Of a stretch of 64,000 nt of DNA, positions 18,103-26,417 are shown in pieces. The position numbers and the translations under genes were made by a program. The notes below the pieces were generated by a model. That model searched no databases, was not told where the DNA came from, and saw only the letters and a program-made list of their open reading frames with translations. The stretch's first letter is position 1; every line of letters begins with the position of its first letter. Source of the stretch: Xiheicaenibacterium sp046351325 (GTDB lineage Bacteria; Myxococcota_A; Polyangia; Polyangiales; Polyangiaceae); contig JAXLYR010000002.1 in assembly GCA_046351325.1 (NCBI GenBank), positions 248,001 through 312,000 of the forward strand, written 5' to 3'.

Positions 18103-18614
18103 GGCTGCACCTCGACCTGCTTGTTTCCCAGGTTGAACGGGTCTGTGTCGGCCTTCATCCGCATCGACTTCGCGACCGTCGGATGCGCGAGGTAGCCCAT
18201 CGTCAGCATCGTGCGCATCGAGAGGAACGCGATGCGCCGGAAGTAGATCGGGCTCGTGCGCATGCGCTCGAGCACCGCGAGGCGCCCCGCCTCATCGAGG
18301 CTCGTGAACCGCTTCTTGATGCCGAACACCCACGGGCCGTGCTCGATGAACCAATAGAGCAGGTGCACGAGGACCCGCTGCCCCTCGGGCAGCCGATCCA
18401 TATAGCGATCCATATAGGCGACGAGGCCGGCTTCCGTGCCGCTGATCGGGATCGGCCCGTCCTTCGGAAAGAAGGCGTCGGCGCAGGCCGCGACGATCGC
18501 CTGCTCCTTCGCCGACATGTGGCTCGGATCGAGGACCTTCTCCGGGTAGCCGGCGAAGAGCCCACGGCCGAGCGCGACCGCCGCGCCTGCGAACAACAAC
18601 GGGGGCACCATCAT
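18099..18614 (-). CDS. Gluconate 2-dehydrogenase subunit 3-like protein
   Basis: A 171-residue partner subunit. A short hydrophobic N-terminus (MMVPPLLFAGAAVALGRGLF) precedes the family-like part: LSAKEQ-type SHMSAKEQAIVAACADAFFPKDG, then YMDRYMDRLPEGQRVLVHLL and FTSLDEAGRLAVLERM. In known enzymes the small subunit helps export or electron transfer of the GMC flavoprotein. The ATG at 18614 is chosen because it overlaps the regulator's stop (ATGA). No Tat twin-Arg motif is evident, so the complex may face the cytoplasm or be exported another way. Confidence 0.8.
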   Translation of the reverse strand: MMVPPLLFAGAAVALGRGLFAGYPEKVLDPSHMSAKEQAIVAACADAFFPKDGPIPISGTEAGLVAYMDRYMDRLPEGQRVLVHLLYWFIEHGPWVFGIKKRFTSLDEAGRLAVLERMRTSPIYFRRIAFLSMRTMLTMGYLAHPTVAKSMRMKADTDPFNLGNKQVEVQP

Positions 18615-19384
18615 GCTGTCCTCTCTTTCTGCTTGGTCTTCTTGGGCGCCGGCTTCTCGGGGGAGCCGCCGAGCAGCTCGACGAGGGTCGAGTCGACGCG
18701 GCCGAGGTACTGATCGAGCTGCTCGATCGCGCCGCGCTCGTCGCGCGCAGCGACGAGATCGAGCAGGCGCGCGGTCGAGGGCGCGTAGTCGGGTGGAGGG
18801 CCCCCCGCGAGCGGGGCGTAGCGCGCGTGGAGCTCGCGCATCGGTCCCCAGAAGGCGTTCGCGAACCACACCGCGGGCCAGAGCGCGCTCGCGATGACGA
18901 GCCCGCGGAAGATCTCGAGCTCGGCCATCACGTGCTCCGCGGGATCGGTCACGTGCTTCGAAGCCTCGAACGCAGCGCGCACCTGAGCGATCGCAGCGTC
19001 GGACGCGTAGCGGACCGCGAGGCGCACCGCCTCCTTCGCGAGGAGGCGGCGCATGTTCAAGAGCTCGAGGATCGAGCGCTCGAGATCGCGCTCGCCCGCG
19101 TGCGCGATGAAGGTCGGTAGGAGCGCGGGCGTGCCGTCACGCCGCCAGTCGAGCACCCGCGCACCCGACCCACGTCGGGACGCGACGACCCCGAGCGTCG
19201 CGAGGCGACTGAGCGCCTCACGCACGGTGCTGCGCCCGCACCCGAGCTCCGACGCGAGCTCCGTCTCGGCCGGGAGCCGCACGCCCGGTGGATAGCGACC
19301 TGAAACGATGGCCGCGAGGAGCTCACGCGCGACGCGCTCGACCTCGCCCTCGCGTGCTCCACGCTCGACCTCGCCCTCCAGCAT
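18611..19384 (-). CDS. FadR-subfamily GntR transcription regulator
   Basis: This 257-residue regulator has an N-terminal winged HTH, YPPGVRLPAETELASELGCGRSTVREALSRLATLGVV, and an all-helical FCD ligand-binding domain (LLNMRRLLAKEAVRLAVRYA onward). It is the first gene of an operon with the small subunit and the GMC oxidoreductase, so it probably senses a substrate or product of that enzyme. I start it at the ATG at 19384 (MLEGEVERG). Two FadR-type half-sites lie right at and before this codon, so repression of its own operon is likely. The frame extends upstream to 19519, but that part is Cys/Ala-rich and unlike the family. Confidence 0.85.
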   Translation of the reverse strand: MLEGEVERGAREGEVERVARELLAAIVSGRYPPGVRLPAETELASELGCGRSTVREALSRLATLGVVASRRGSGARVLDWRRDGTPALLPTFIAHAGERDLERSILELLNMRRLLAKEAVRLAVRYASDAAIAQVRAAFEASKHVTDPAEHVMAELEIFRGLVIASALWPAVWFANAFWGPMRELHARYAPLAGGPPPDYAPSTARLLDLVAARDERGAIEQLDQYLGRVDSTLVELLGGSPEKPAPKKTKQKERTA

Positions 19385-19406
19385 GTCCGACAAATTAGTC
19401 TGACAA
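19382..19406 (-). promoter_or_regulatory. Predicted FadR/GntR operator for the GMC operon
   Basis: On the plus strand TAGTCTGACAA (19396-19406) fits the FadR-subfamily consensus TNGTNNNACNA exactly. ATGTCCGACAA nearby (19383-19393) fits at all but the first base. The two sites start 13 bp apart and touch the regulator's start codon, the usual position for auto-repression. The same gap also holds the start of the divergent lipoprotein gene at 19548. Confidence 0.65.
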
Positions 19407-19547
19407 CTTCGGTGCGCAAGTCCTTTCGCACACGCAGCCCCCAAAACCGACCGAAGAGCCGAGCACGCGGCCGAGCACGGGCCATCGACCCGAAGGAAGT
19501 CGGCCTTTTCCATGCCCACCGAGCGTGGTCGGAGTAACCTTGGACCG

Positions 19548-20972
19548 ATGGCTTCGTTGGTCTTTCGGACGGTGTCTTTCGGGTTTCCGGCCCTGGCCGC
19601 GGTGCTTGCGCTCGGCTGTGACGTCTACGACACGTCGCTGCTCACGGGGGGCTCCGGCGGGAACCCGACGACCAGCACGACGGGTGGCGCTGGGGGAACT
19701 GGCTCAGGCGCTGGCGGCGTCGGCGGGATGCACATGGACGGTGGCGGCGGCTCCGCGATGTGCACGATGCCGAACGACTGCCCCGGAATGGACGACGAGT
19801 GCAAGACGCGAACATGCGACGGCGGGACGTGTGGCATCGACCCCACCGCGTCGGGCTTCGTCGTCGCGCAGCAGACTGTGGGCGACTGCATCGAGCGTCG
19901 CTGCGATGGCGCCGGCAACATCGTCGGTGAGGTCGACGACAACGACATCGAGAACGACAACAACGACTGCACGACGGACAGCTGCGACGGCGGCACGCCG
20001 ATGCACGTCAACAAGACGCTGCACACCTCGTGCACCGGCACGGCCCCGGCGAAGGTCTGCAGCGCCGAAGGCACGTGCGTCGAGTGCACTCAGTCGAGCG
20101 ACTGCACCTCGAGCATCTGCACCGCGGGCAACACGTGCGCGCCTGCGAGCTGCGGCGACATGACCATCAACGGGATGGAGTCGGACACCGACTGCGGTGG
20201 TACCTGCACCGGCTGCATCATCGGGAAGAAGTGCAATTCGGCCGCTGACTGCTTGAGCAACGCGTGTGGTGGTGGGCCGCCGACGGTCTGCCAGCCGTCG
20301 TGCACCGACACCATCCAGAACCAGGACGAGACCGACGTCGACTGCGGCGGTACGAACTGCCCGAAGTGCAAGTTCGGTGAGGGTTGCGATGTCGCGAGCG
20401 ACTGCGAGACCAACTCGTGCAACGGCATCACGTGCGGCTGTCAGGTCACGGACGGCTCGCTGCTCTTGAGTGAGGTCAAATGGCGCGGCGCGGGCGGCGG
20501 CACCGACGAGTTCGTCGAGCTCTACAACCCCGGGAGCGTGTCGGTAACGCTGACCTCGGCGTGGACAGTGGAGTGGCGGTCCGAGACGAGCGGTAGCTAC
20601 GGCGTGCGGTTCACGGGGTCGAACCAGGTGGTCCCGAGCCACGGGCACTTCCTCATCACGGGCTCGGGCACGACGGGCGGCGACGCGACGCTCACGAGCG
20701 GTATCTCGGACGAAGGCAGCGTGGTGCTGAAGAACGGGGGGGCTCTCGTCGACGCGTTCTGCTGGAACTGCGGTGCGAACACCTTCTCCACGCACAGCTG
20801 TGAAGGTGGTCAAATCACCTTGACGGGTTGCGCGAACAGCGTCGACAGGAGCGTCGAGCGCAAGCCTGGTGGAATGCAAGGCAACTGCATCGACACCGAC
20901 ATGGTGAACTCCGACTGGGCCGAGCTCACGCCCTCGAATCCACAGAACCTCCTCTCGACTCCAACCCCGTAG
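19548..20972 (+). CDS. Cys-rich lipoprotein with a lamin-tail-like domain
   Basis: A 474-residue surface lipoprotein. The signal ends at lipobox LALGC, then a Gly/Thr linker. Residues about 70-300 are Cys-rich repeats (ECKTRTCDGGTCGIDPTA, SSDCTSSICTAGNTC, TDCGGTCTGCIIGKKC, VDCGGTNCPKCKFGEGC), like Dickkopf-type Cys-rich modules common in myxobacterial lipoproteins. The C-terminal part (LLLSEVKWRGAGGGTDEFVELYN...) matches a lamin-tail (LTD) immunoglobulin-like domain. It probably acts on the cell surface; no activity can be assigned. The start ATG at 19548 begins the signal peptide (MASLVFRTV). Confidence 0.8.
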   Translation: MASLVFRTVSFGFPALAAVLALGCDVYDTSLLTGGSGGNPTTSTTGGAGGTGSGAGGVGGMHMDGGGGSAMCTMPNDCPGMDDECKTRTCDGGTCGIDPTASGFVVAQQTVGDCIERRCDGAGNIVGEVDDNDIENDNNDCTTDSCDGGTPMHVNKTLHTSCTGTAPAKVCSAEGTCVECTQSSDCTSSICTAGNTCAPASCGDMTINGMESDTDCGGTCTGCIIGKKCNSAADCLSNACGGGPPTVCQPSCTDTIQNQDETDVDCGGTNCPKCKFGEGCDVASDCETNSCNGITCGCQVTDGSLLLSEVKWRGAGGGTDEFVELYNPGSVSVTLTSAWTVEWRSETSGSYGVRFTGSNQVVPSHGHFLITGSGTTGGDATLTSGISDEGSVVLKNGGALVDAFCWNCGANTFSTHSCEGGQITLTGCANSVDRSVERKPGGMQGNCIDTDMVNSDWAELTPSNPQNLLSTPTP

Positions 20973-20976
20973 TCGA

Positions 20977-21025
20977 TTGGGTTCTACGGGAACTGTGCTA
21001 GAATCCACTCCGAAACGTTACGGAG
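20977..21025 (+). promoter_or_regulatory. Promoter with a palindrome before the ErpA-type gene
   Basis: A -35-like TTGGGT (20977-20982) and a -10 TAGAAT (20999-21004) are 16 bp apart. Just after, CTCCGAAACGTTACGGAG (21008-21025) is an 18-bp inverted repeat with only one mismatched pair, ending 7 bp before the start codon. It could bind a repressor or form a hairpin that hides the ribosome site. Confidence 0.5.
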
Positions 21026-21032
21026 CGTCAGC

Positions 21033-21356
21033 ATGATCACCATTACCGACCGAGCTGCGGACAAGGTTCACGAGATCGCCAAACTGGAAGACCTGATCGG
21101 CCAGGGTCTACGGCTTCGGGTCATTGGCGGCGGGTGCGCTGGTTTCTCGTACGACCTCTACTTCGAGGACAAGCCCACCGAGATGGATGAGGAGTTCCAG
21201 GACAAAGGCATCAAGCTCTTCATCGACCCTCTCAGCTTCCAATACCTCGATGGAACGGAGATCGATTACGTCGAGACACTTCACGGCTCGGGCTTCAAGT
21301 TCCAGAACCCGAACGTAAAGAGCACTTGCGGTTGCGGCTCGTCGTTCTCGGCCTGA
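21033..21356 (+). CDS. A-type iron-sulphur carrier (IscA/ErpA/HesB family)
   Basis: A 107-residue A-type carrier that delivers Fe-S clusters to apo-proteins. The three conserved cysteines are present: Cys35 in IGGGCAGFSY, and Cys99 and Cys101 in STCGCGSSF at the C-terminus. Length and the FVDPxS/LDG-type middle (LFIDPLSFQYLDGTEIDY) are normal. It stands alone rather than in an isc or suf operon, which fits ErpA more than IscA. A plausible promoter and palindrome lie directly upstream. Confidence 0.92.
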   Translation: MITITDRAADKVHEIAKLEDLIGQGLRLRVIGGGCAGFSYDLYFEDKPTEMDEEFQDKGIKLFIDPLSFQYLDGTEIDYVETLHGSGFKFQNPNVKSTCGCGSSFSA

Positions 21357-21408
21357 ATTCACACGTTTCCTGAACCCCACTTCGCGACAGGCGAGCTAAG
21401 AAGAGGTC

Positions 21409-21840
21409 ATGCACCTCATCCTGGTTCCGCTGGACGCCTCACAGCGCGCGCCCAAGGTTCTCGACACCGCAATCCACCTCGCACAGAAGACCGGCGCGAA
21501 GCTCCACTTGCTGCGCGCGGTCGGGCTGCCGCCTGAGATCCCGATGAGCCCGTTCGGAATCTCGCCCGACGGGTTCCTCCAGGTGCTCGTCGACGAGGCC
21601 AAGGGCACGCTGGCGAAGCTCGCGGCGAACGTCCCGAACGAGGTGAGCTACACGATGGAGACCCGCGTGGGCCCGCCCTGGGGGACCATCTGCGAGGTCG
21701 CGAAGGAGCTGAAGGCCGACCTCATCGTGATCGGTTCGCACGGCTACGGCGCGGTCGATCGCGTGATCGGCACCACCGCGGCGAAGGTCGTGAACCACGC
21801 GGCGTGTTCGGTCTTGGTCGCGCGCAACCTCGAGGTCTGA
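21409..21840 (+). CDS. Universal stress protein (UspA family)
   Basis: A 143-residue UspA domain. It begins MHLILVPLDASQRAPKVLDTAIHLAQ and ends with the nucleotide-binding signature IVIGSHGYGAVDRVIGTTAAKVVNHAACSVLVAR, close to the ATP-binding type G-x2-G-x9-G(S/T). An AGAAGAGG ribosome site lies before the ATG. The TrmN6-like gene begins at the base after its stop, so the two are probably co-transcribed. Confidence 0.92.
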   Translation: MHLILVPLDASQRAPKVLDTAIHLAQKTGAKLHLLRAVGLPPEIPMSPFGISPDGFLQVLVDEAKGTLAKLAANVPNEVSYTMETRVGPPWGTICEVAKELKADLIVIGSHGYGAVDRVIGTTAAKVVNHAACSVLVARNLEV

Positions 21841-22788
21841 GTGCGGCTCGCGTCGGTCTCGACTGCGTCCACCCCACGCAGACCTGTCGGGTGGGCGCCG
21901 CCGGGCCCTCGGCCCCGCGGGGCAGCGGGAGACGCAACGCTCGTCCCCGGTGACGACGAGGATCTCTCGTACCTCACGGGCGACTACCGCATCTTCCAGC
22001 TGAAGCGCGGGCATCGCTGGTCGCTCGACGACTTCGCGACGGCTTGGATCGCGCTGCGCGCGGTGCGTGGCGCGGCGATGGACGTCGCGCAGTTCGCGGA
22101 CCTCGGCTGTGGGATCGGCAGCGTGCTCATGATGCTCGCGTGGGGCCTGCCGCACGCGCGTGGCTTCGGGGTCGAGGCGCAGGCCGTCTCGCACGGGCTC
22201 GCGCTCCGATCGCTGCGCTTCAACGGCGCGGACGAGCGCTGCTCGATCGCGCTCGGCGATCTCCGAGAGCCGTCCGCGCTGCCACCCGCTCGCTCCTGCG
22301 ACCTCGTCACGGGCACGCCACCTTACATTCCTGTGGGTTCTGGGCTCGTCTCGGAGAAGGCGCAGCGCGGCCCTTGTTGCTTCGAGACGCGCGGGGGAAT
22401 CGAGGACTACGCCGCGGCTGCAGCGCCGCTCCTCACGCCGACTGGGCTCTTCGTTGCGTGCGTCGGTGCGTGGCCCGACGGGCGCGGTGAGGCCGCTGCG
22501 GCGAGCGCCGGCCTTCGGGTCGAGCGCCGCGTCGACGTGATCCCTCGGGCTGGCAAGCCCACGCTCTTCCGCGTGCTCGTGATGGGGTGCGCCGACGGAC
22601 CGCCACGCGCGATGCCATCGATGCCGCGGCTCGTTCCGAGCGCTCGGCCCGAGCAAGACGACGTTGGCGCGATCGAGTCTTTCACCGTACGCGACGAGTT
22701 CGGCGCGCTAACGTTCGAGATGCACGTGGCGCGCGCGGACATGGGTTTGCCGCCGCGACCGGCTGTGATGCAGGAGGACCCTCGATGA
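21841..22788 (+). CDS. TrmN6-like tRNA/N6-adenine methyltransferase
   Basis: A SAM-dependent methyltransferase of about 315 residues, similar to TrmN6/YfiC, which modifies A37 of tRNA1(Val). Visible motifs: YRIFQLKRGHRWSLDDF, which starts the family domain; DLGCGIGSVLMML (SAM site); and GTPPYIP in place of the usual NPPY catalytic motif. The first 40 residues are a Pro/Arg/Gly-rich extension not seen in the family; its DNA carries a perfect palindrome GCCCCGCGGGGC (21912-21923). No other start exists before the domain, so the extension may be translated. The GTG directly follows the previous stop. Confidence 0.75.
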   Translation: MRLASVSTASTPRRPVGWAPPGPRPRGAAGDATLVPGDDEDLSYLTGDYRIFQLKRGHRWSLDDFATAWIALRAVRGAAMDVAQFADLGCGIGSVLMMLAWGLPHARGFGVEAQAVSHGLALRSLRFNGADERCSIALGDLREPSALPPARSCDLVTGTPPYIPVGSGLVSEKAQRGPCCFETRGGIEDYAAAAAPLLTPTGLFVACVGAWPDGRGEAAAASAGLRVERRVDVIPRAGKPTLFRVLVMGCADGPPRAMPSMPRLVPSARPEQDDVGAIESFTVRDEFGALTFEMHVARADMGLPPRPAVMQEDPR

Positions 22789-23903
22789 AACGCAAGCGCG
22801 CCCCTGCCGATCGCAGTGGGCTCTCCCTCGCGGTCGGCCTCGGTCTCGCGGCCTGCGGCAGCGGCAACTCCACGACCGAGCACGCGAGCGGGCCGACCGC
22901 GTCGTCCCCCACGTCGAAGCCAACGTCGAAGGCCACGTCTGCTTCGTCGAGCGCAGCGGGGCCGTCCGCTTCGAGCGCGCCGAAGAGCAAGGGGACGCCC
23001 GCCGCCGAGGAGTGGGCGCCGAAGCTCGACGCGCACGCCGTGAAGGCCTCGGACCTCGCGACCCGCGTCCTCTACACGTGGACCTCGTCCGAACAAGCGA
23101 CCGCGATCAAGCAGGGCTCGCCGCTCTTCACCAAGATCGTCTCGAGCTTGTACGGGCCGTCGTCGTTCGACTGGTCGCTGCAGGCAGCAGCCGATCAGGG
23201 GGACGAGATCGCCGAGCTCCTCCGCGCCGAGGGCTTCGCGCAGAAGCGCTTTGCGTGGCCGAATCCATACGGCGCGATGCTCGGCGGCGCGTACGGCAAC
23301 ACGCTGATGCGGGTCGAGCTCGCGGCCGACGCGATCATCGTCGACCTCGCGCATCGGCGTGCCGTCGTCGTCGACGGGACCGAGGTCCCGTTCGATACGC
23401 TCACGTCGAAGGCAAAATCCATCGCCGCGGTGTATTGGGAGAACGACGGCTTCCGCGAGTACGTCCTCGTCAACGAGTCGAAGGTCGCTCGCGTCTCGTT
23501 CGGCACGCCGGAGACCGCCGCCGCGTTCCAAGACGCTCGCGACTTCGTGAACGGCCTCGTGAAGGCCGTGCGACAGATGAGCGAGACCGAGGCGAACGCC
23601 GCGTTCGTCCGCTACGAGGAGGGCCTGGTCTTCCGCGCGGGCGTCGACCTGCCGCGCCTCACGGAGCACGACGCGATCCTCGCTCGGTTCTCGCTCGACA
23701 ACGTGTCCTTCGACGGCCCACCCAAGGTCCGGACCTTCACGCTCGGCAAGACGCGGGCGGCGCTCAAGGACGACTGCAAGACCTCGCAGAGCGGCGACTA
23801 CTCGTATCGATATACGGTCTGCTCGCCGCAGAACCGTTGCTCGGCGACCCCAGGCAACAAGTGCGTCGCGATCAAGCGCATGGGCATCACGCTCCCCGAG
23901 TAG
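22785..23903 (+). CDS. Predicted lipoprotein, function unknown
   Basis: A 372-residue protein that I do not recognise. The signal MKRKRAPADRSGLSLAVGLGLAACGSG has lipobox GLAAC and is followed by a 45-residue Ser/Thr/Lys/Ala linker. The mature domain (about 70-372) is mixed alpha/beta with YGPSSFDW, EYVLVNESKVARVSFG and a Cys-containing C-terminus (DDCKTSQSGDYSYRYTVCSP...NRCSATPGNKC), probably stabilised by disulphides. The ATG overlaps the TrmN6-like stop (ATGA), so it follows the same operon although the roles look unrelated. Confidence 0.75.
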   Translation: MKRKRAPADRSGLSLAVGLGLAACGSGNSTTEHASGPTASSPTSKPTSKATSASSSAAGPSASSAPKSKGTPAAEEWAPKLDAHAVKASDLATRVLYTWTSSEQATAIKQGSPLFTKIVSSLYGPSSFDWSLQAAADQGDEIAELLRAEGFAQKRFAWPNPYGAMLGGAYGNTLMRVELAADAIIVDLAHRRAVVVDGTEVPFDTLTSKAKSIAAVYWENDGFREYVLVNESKVARVSFGTPETAAAFQDARDFVNGLVKAVRQMSETEANAAFVRYEEGLVFRAGVDLPRLTEHDAILARFSLDNVSFDGPPKVRTFTLGKTRAALKDDCKTSQSGDYSYRYTVCSPQNRCSATPGNKCVAIKRMGITLPE

Positions 23904-23906
23904 CGC

Positions 23907-24428
23907 GTGATCCGACGAATCTCTCGGACAGAAGCGATGGCGCGCGCGCGCGCCAGCCTGGCCGAGGCGAGCACCGACTGCCCTCTCTGCTTCGTGCTCT
24001 CCCTCGGTGAGACGCCGATCGCGAGCGAGGGCGATTGCGTCCTCCTGCCGAACCGCTTCCCGCTTCGGTGGGGGCACCTGATGGTGATCCCGAAGCTCCA
24101 CGTCGAGTCGTTCGGCGCGCTCTCCGACGAGGTCCACGCAGCGGCCGCGCGCCTCACGCTGCTCGCGAGCCGCGCCCTCGAGCGGACGCTGCGCCCGGGG
24201 CGCGTCTACACCGCGTCGCTCGGCTCGCTGAAGCCGGAGCTGAAGATCACGACGCCGCACGTGCACTGGCATGTCGTGCCCGTCGGCGACGAGCGGGCGG
24301 CCGACGTCTTCACGTGGTCGAGCGGCGTGCTCGCGGGTGACGAGGAGGATTGGGCTGCGCTCGCGACACGCATCCGGCGCGCGATCGAGGTGCTGCGGCG
24401 CGGCCCGGATGCGAGCGACCCCGAATAG
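23907..24428 (+). CDS. HIT-family nucleotide hydrolase/transferase
   Basis: A 173-residue HIT domain protein. The active-site histidine triad HVHWHVVP is at 118-125 (His118, His120, His122). A CPLC pair at 25-28 resembles the zinc site of many HIT proteins. WGHLMVIPKLHVESF is the conserved strand-helix before the triad. Family members hydrolyse dinucleoside polyphosphates or nucleotide-phosphoramidates. The GTG lies 3 nt after the previous stop. It faces the TerB-like gene convergently with a 3-nt gap. Confidence 0.85.
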   Translation: MIRRISRTEAMARARASLAEASTDCPLCFVLSLGETPIASEGDCVLLPNRFPLRWGHLMVIPKLHVESFGALSDEVHAAAARLTLLASRALERTLRPGRVYTASLGSLKPELKITTPHVHWHVVPVGDERAADVFTWSSGVLAGDEEDWAALATRIRRAIEVLRRGPDASDPE

Positions 24429-24431
24429 GGA

Positions 24432-25277
24432 TCAGCCGCGCGTCACGACTTGACGGCAAGTCTGGCAGTAAGGGCCATATCCGGGATAGGGCACGAGCGC
24501 GCTACCGCAGCGCGGGCAAGCGCCGAGGTTCGCAGTGCTCACCGGGCCGCTCGCGGGCGGGGGATTCGGTACGGAGGCGCGCTGTGGATAGGCCTGTTGG
24601 GGCTGCTGCGGATAAGCCTGTTGGGGCTGCTGCGGATAGGCCTGTTGGGGCTGCTGCGGATAGGCCTGTTGGGGCTGCTGCGGATAGGCCTGTTGGGGCT
24701 GCTGCGGATAACCCTGCTGCTGGGCGTAGGCTTGTTGCTGCGCGGGTTGCCCCGCGACGCCGGGCTGCCTCGCGCTCATGGGGCCAGCGGTATTCGGGCC
24801 CTCCGCGCGAGCCTGCGACCAGCGATTCTGCAGGTCGCGCACGTCGCCGCTCGCCGGCGCGCCGGCGTCCGGGATGGGGATTGCGCCGGCGCCGAGCATC
24901 TCGCGGAACCGCACGAGCATCTGGTGTTCGGCGGGGGTCAGGGTCTTGTCTCCCATCGCGACTGCGATGACAGTCGTAAAGGCGAAGTTCTTGTCGTTCA
25001 CCTCGCGGATGCTCTTCGCCAGGCCCTGCAGCTTGATCTCGTAGGTCGGCAACATCGCCGCGGGGATCTGGGCGATCGCGTCCGCGGTCTCCTTGAAGAG
25101 CCGCTCGGCCTCTTTGGTGCCGATGGAGTCGCGAAGGACCGGGTTGGTCGTGACCTGACCACGCGCGGCGGCGATCTCGGCCTCGTTCGCGTTGCCGTCG
25201 GCGAAGACCACACACGCCATCGCGGTCGCCGCCCACTGCCCGGCTTCTTCACTCATCTTGCTTCCGAACCAGTTCAT
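24432..25277 (-). CDS. TerB-like protein with PQQ-repeat linker and zinc ribbon
   Basis: A 281-residue three-part protein. The N-terminal 140 residues look like a TerB helical bundle (CVVFADGNANEAEIAAARGQV, LTPAEHQMLVRFREML), a domain first known from tellurite-resistance loci and thought to act at membranes. The middle is a Gln/Pro/Tyr-rich low-complexity linker built of PQQAYPQQ units. The C-terminus is a zinc ribbon, CPRCGS...CQTCRQ. No close genomic context explains its role. It is on the strand opposite to the HIT gene. Confidence 0.75.
   Translation of the reverse strand: MNWFGSKMSEEAGQWAATAMACVVFADGNANEAEIAAARGQVTTNPVLRDSIGTKEAERLFKETADAIAQIPAAMLPTYEIKLQGLAKSIREVNDKNFAFTTVIAVAMGDKTLTPAEHQMLVRFREMLGAGAIPIPDAGAPASGDVRDLQNRWSQARAEGPNTAGPMSARQPGVAGQPAQQQAYAQQQGYPQQPQQAYPQQPQQAYPQQPQQAYPQQPQQAYPQQPQQAYPQRASVPNPPPASGPVSTANLGACPRCGSALVPYPGYGPYCQTCRQVVTRG
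24591..24710 (-). repeat. 24-bp coding tandem repeat, five copies
   Basis: Five units of 24 bp follow one another without spacers; only unit 2 differs, by one base at its start. Each encodes eight residues of the PQQAYPQQ linker in the TerB-like protein. Copy number is likely to vary between strains by slippage. No spacers, so this is not a CRISPR. Confidence 0.95.
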
Positions 25278-25338
25278 GGAGACCTCGCGGGCATCCTAAC
25301 ACCAGCCGCCGAGTCCCCTCGGACGCGAGCGCGAGCTT

Positions 25339-25929
25339 TCAGACGAGCCACTCCTCGTGCGCGCTCGCTCGCTCCGACAAGAAGATCGCGATGAGATCGT
25401 TCATCGAGAGATCGTCGCCCACGAAGCGCGCGCGGTGCTCGAGCCGAACCGCGCCGCGCGCGTCGAGGACCACGACCCCAGCGAGCTGCCCGACGTCGCC
25501 GTCGTCCGCGCGTCGCGCGGCCCAGAAGCCTCGGACGTAGAGCCCGAGCGAGCGCCCGATGCTGCGCAGGCCCACCGCCGCGGACATCGAGCGCGCGAGC
25601 CCCGCCGCGCGATGACACGCGAGCGACGGATCGGTGAGCGCGTGCACGCCTGCTTCTCCAGGTGCTCGACGCGTCGCGCCCGCGAGCCCCGAGCGCTCCG
25701 AGAACGCGCGCAGCGCCTCGAGCGAGCCCACCCCGATGATCGCGACGACTGCGCCGAGCGCCTCGATTTCGCCGCGGCGCTCGACGAGCTCGAACGCGCG
25801 CGCGGTGCACGTCGGGCACGCGAAATGGCGGACGAACACGAGCGCCGTGGGGCGGCCGGGGCTGCTCTCGGACCAACCGAGCGCGCGCTCGATCGGCACC
25901 TCACCGAGGGCCTCGCTGAGGACGGGCAT
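25339..25929 (-). CDS. AhpC/TSA-2-type peroxiredoxin-like protein
   Basis: A thioredoxin-fold protein of about 196 residues. The redox motif is in VFVRHFACPTCTARAFEL (CPTC), followed by VVAIIGVGSLEAL. After that VHALTDPSLACHRAAGL and LAGVVVLDARGAVRLEHRARFVGDD fit the AhpC-TSA_2/PRXL2-like group. It should reduce peroxides or act as a thiol oxidoreductase. The frame stays open to 26031, but the neighbouring gene starts divergently at 26040, so I prefer the ATG at 25929, which leaves 110 bp for two promoters. The longer start is possible. Confidence 0.75.
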   Translation of the reverse strand: MPVLSEALGEVPIERALGWSESSPGRPTALVFVRHFACPTCTARAFELVERRGEIEALGAVVAIIGVGSLEALRAFSERSGLAGATRRAPGEAGVHALTDPSLACHRAAGLARSMSAAVGLRSIGRSLGLYVRGFWAARRADDGDVGQLAGVVVLDARGAVRLEHRARFVGDDLSMNDLIAIFLSERASAHEEWLV

Positions 25930-26039
25930 CGAGGCGAGGGTCCGCACGAGATCGGGAGTGACCAACGCGCCCGAGAATAGGCGACCCCACTTCAAAAGGA
26001 GAAATGGCCCCCGCGCGATCGCGACACTCACCCCTCGAG

Positions 26040-26417
26040 ATGCCCCAATCCCCCCACGCGCGAGCGTGGCGTCGGCTCTTTGCCGCCGCCGCGCTCGGTC
26101 CGCTGATCCTCGTCCTCTGCGGCTTCGACCTCGATAAAGGCGAGCTCAAATGCGAGCAAGCCGCCTCGAAGCTCGCGGAGTGCTGTCCCGATCTCGACCT
26201 CGGTCGACTGTCGTGCATTCAGCAGGGCGGCTGCGATCGCGGGCCGGAGGGCACGCTCGTCTCGATGGAGGAGAGCGACTGCATCCGCGCCTCCGACTGT
26301 GAGGATTTGGCCTCGCGGGACGTCTGCGAGCGAATCCGCGCTCGCATCGAATCCCTGGAAGATCCGGACGGCCCGACGATCCAAGAGCTCTACGGGGAGG
26401 ACCCGCTGTGCGATTGA
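26040..26417 (+). CDS. Small Cys-rich exported protein
   Basis: A 125-residue protein without a known family. A hydrophobic export signal (LFAAAALGPLILVLCG) precedes a domain with about nine cysteines (KCEQAASKLAECCPDL, LSCIQQGGCD, DCIRASDCEDL, DVCERI, PLCD), probably disulphide-bonded in the periplasm or outside. The cysteine in LVLCGFD is at a lipobox-like place, but the preceding Leu is unusual. The end overlaps the next gene's GTG by 10 nt, so the two are coupled. Confidence 0.65.
   Translation: MPQSPHARAWRRLFAAAALGPLILVLCGFDLDKGELKCEQAASKLAECCPDLDLGRLSCIQQGGCDRGPEGTLVSMEESDCIRASDCEDLASRDVCERIRARIESLEDPDGPTIQELYGEDPLCD

Noticed and set aside
24591..24710. Possible CRISPR array
   Set aside because: The 24-bp units are contiguous with no spacers and encode a PQQ linker.
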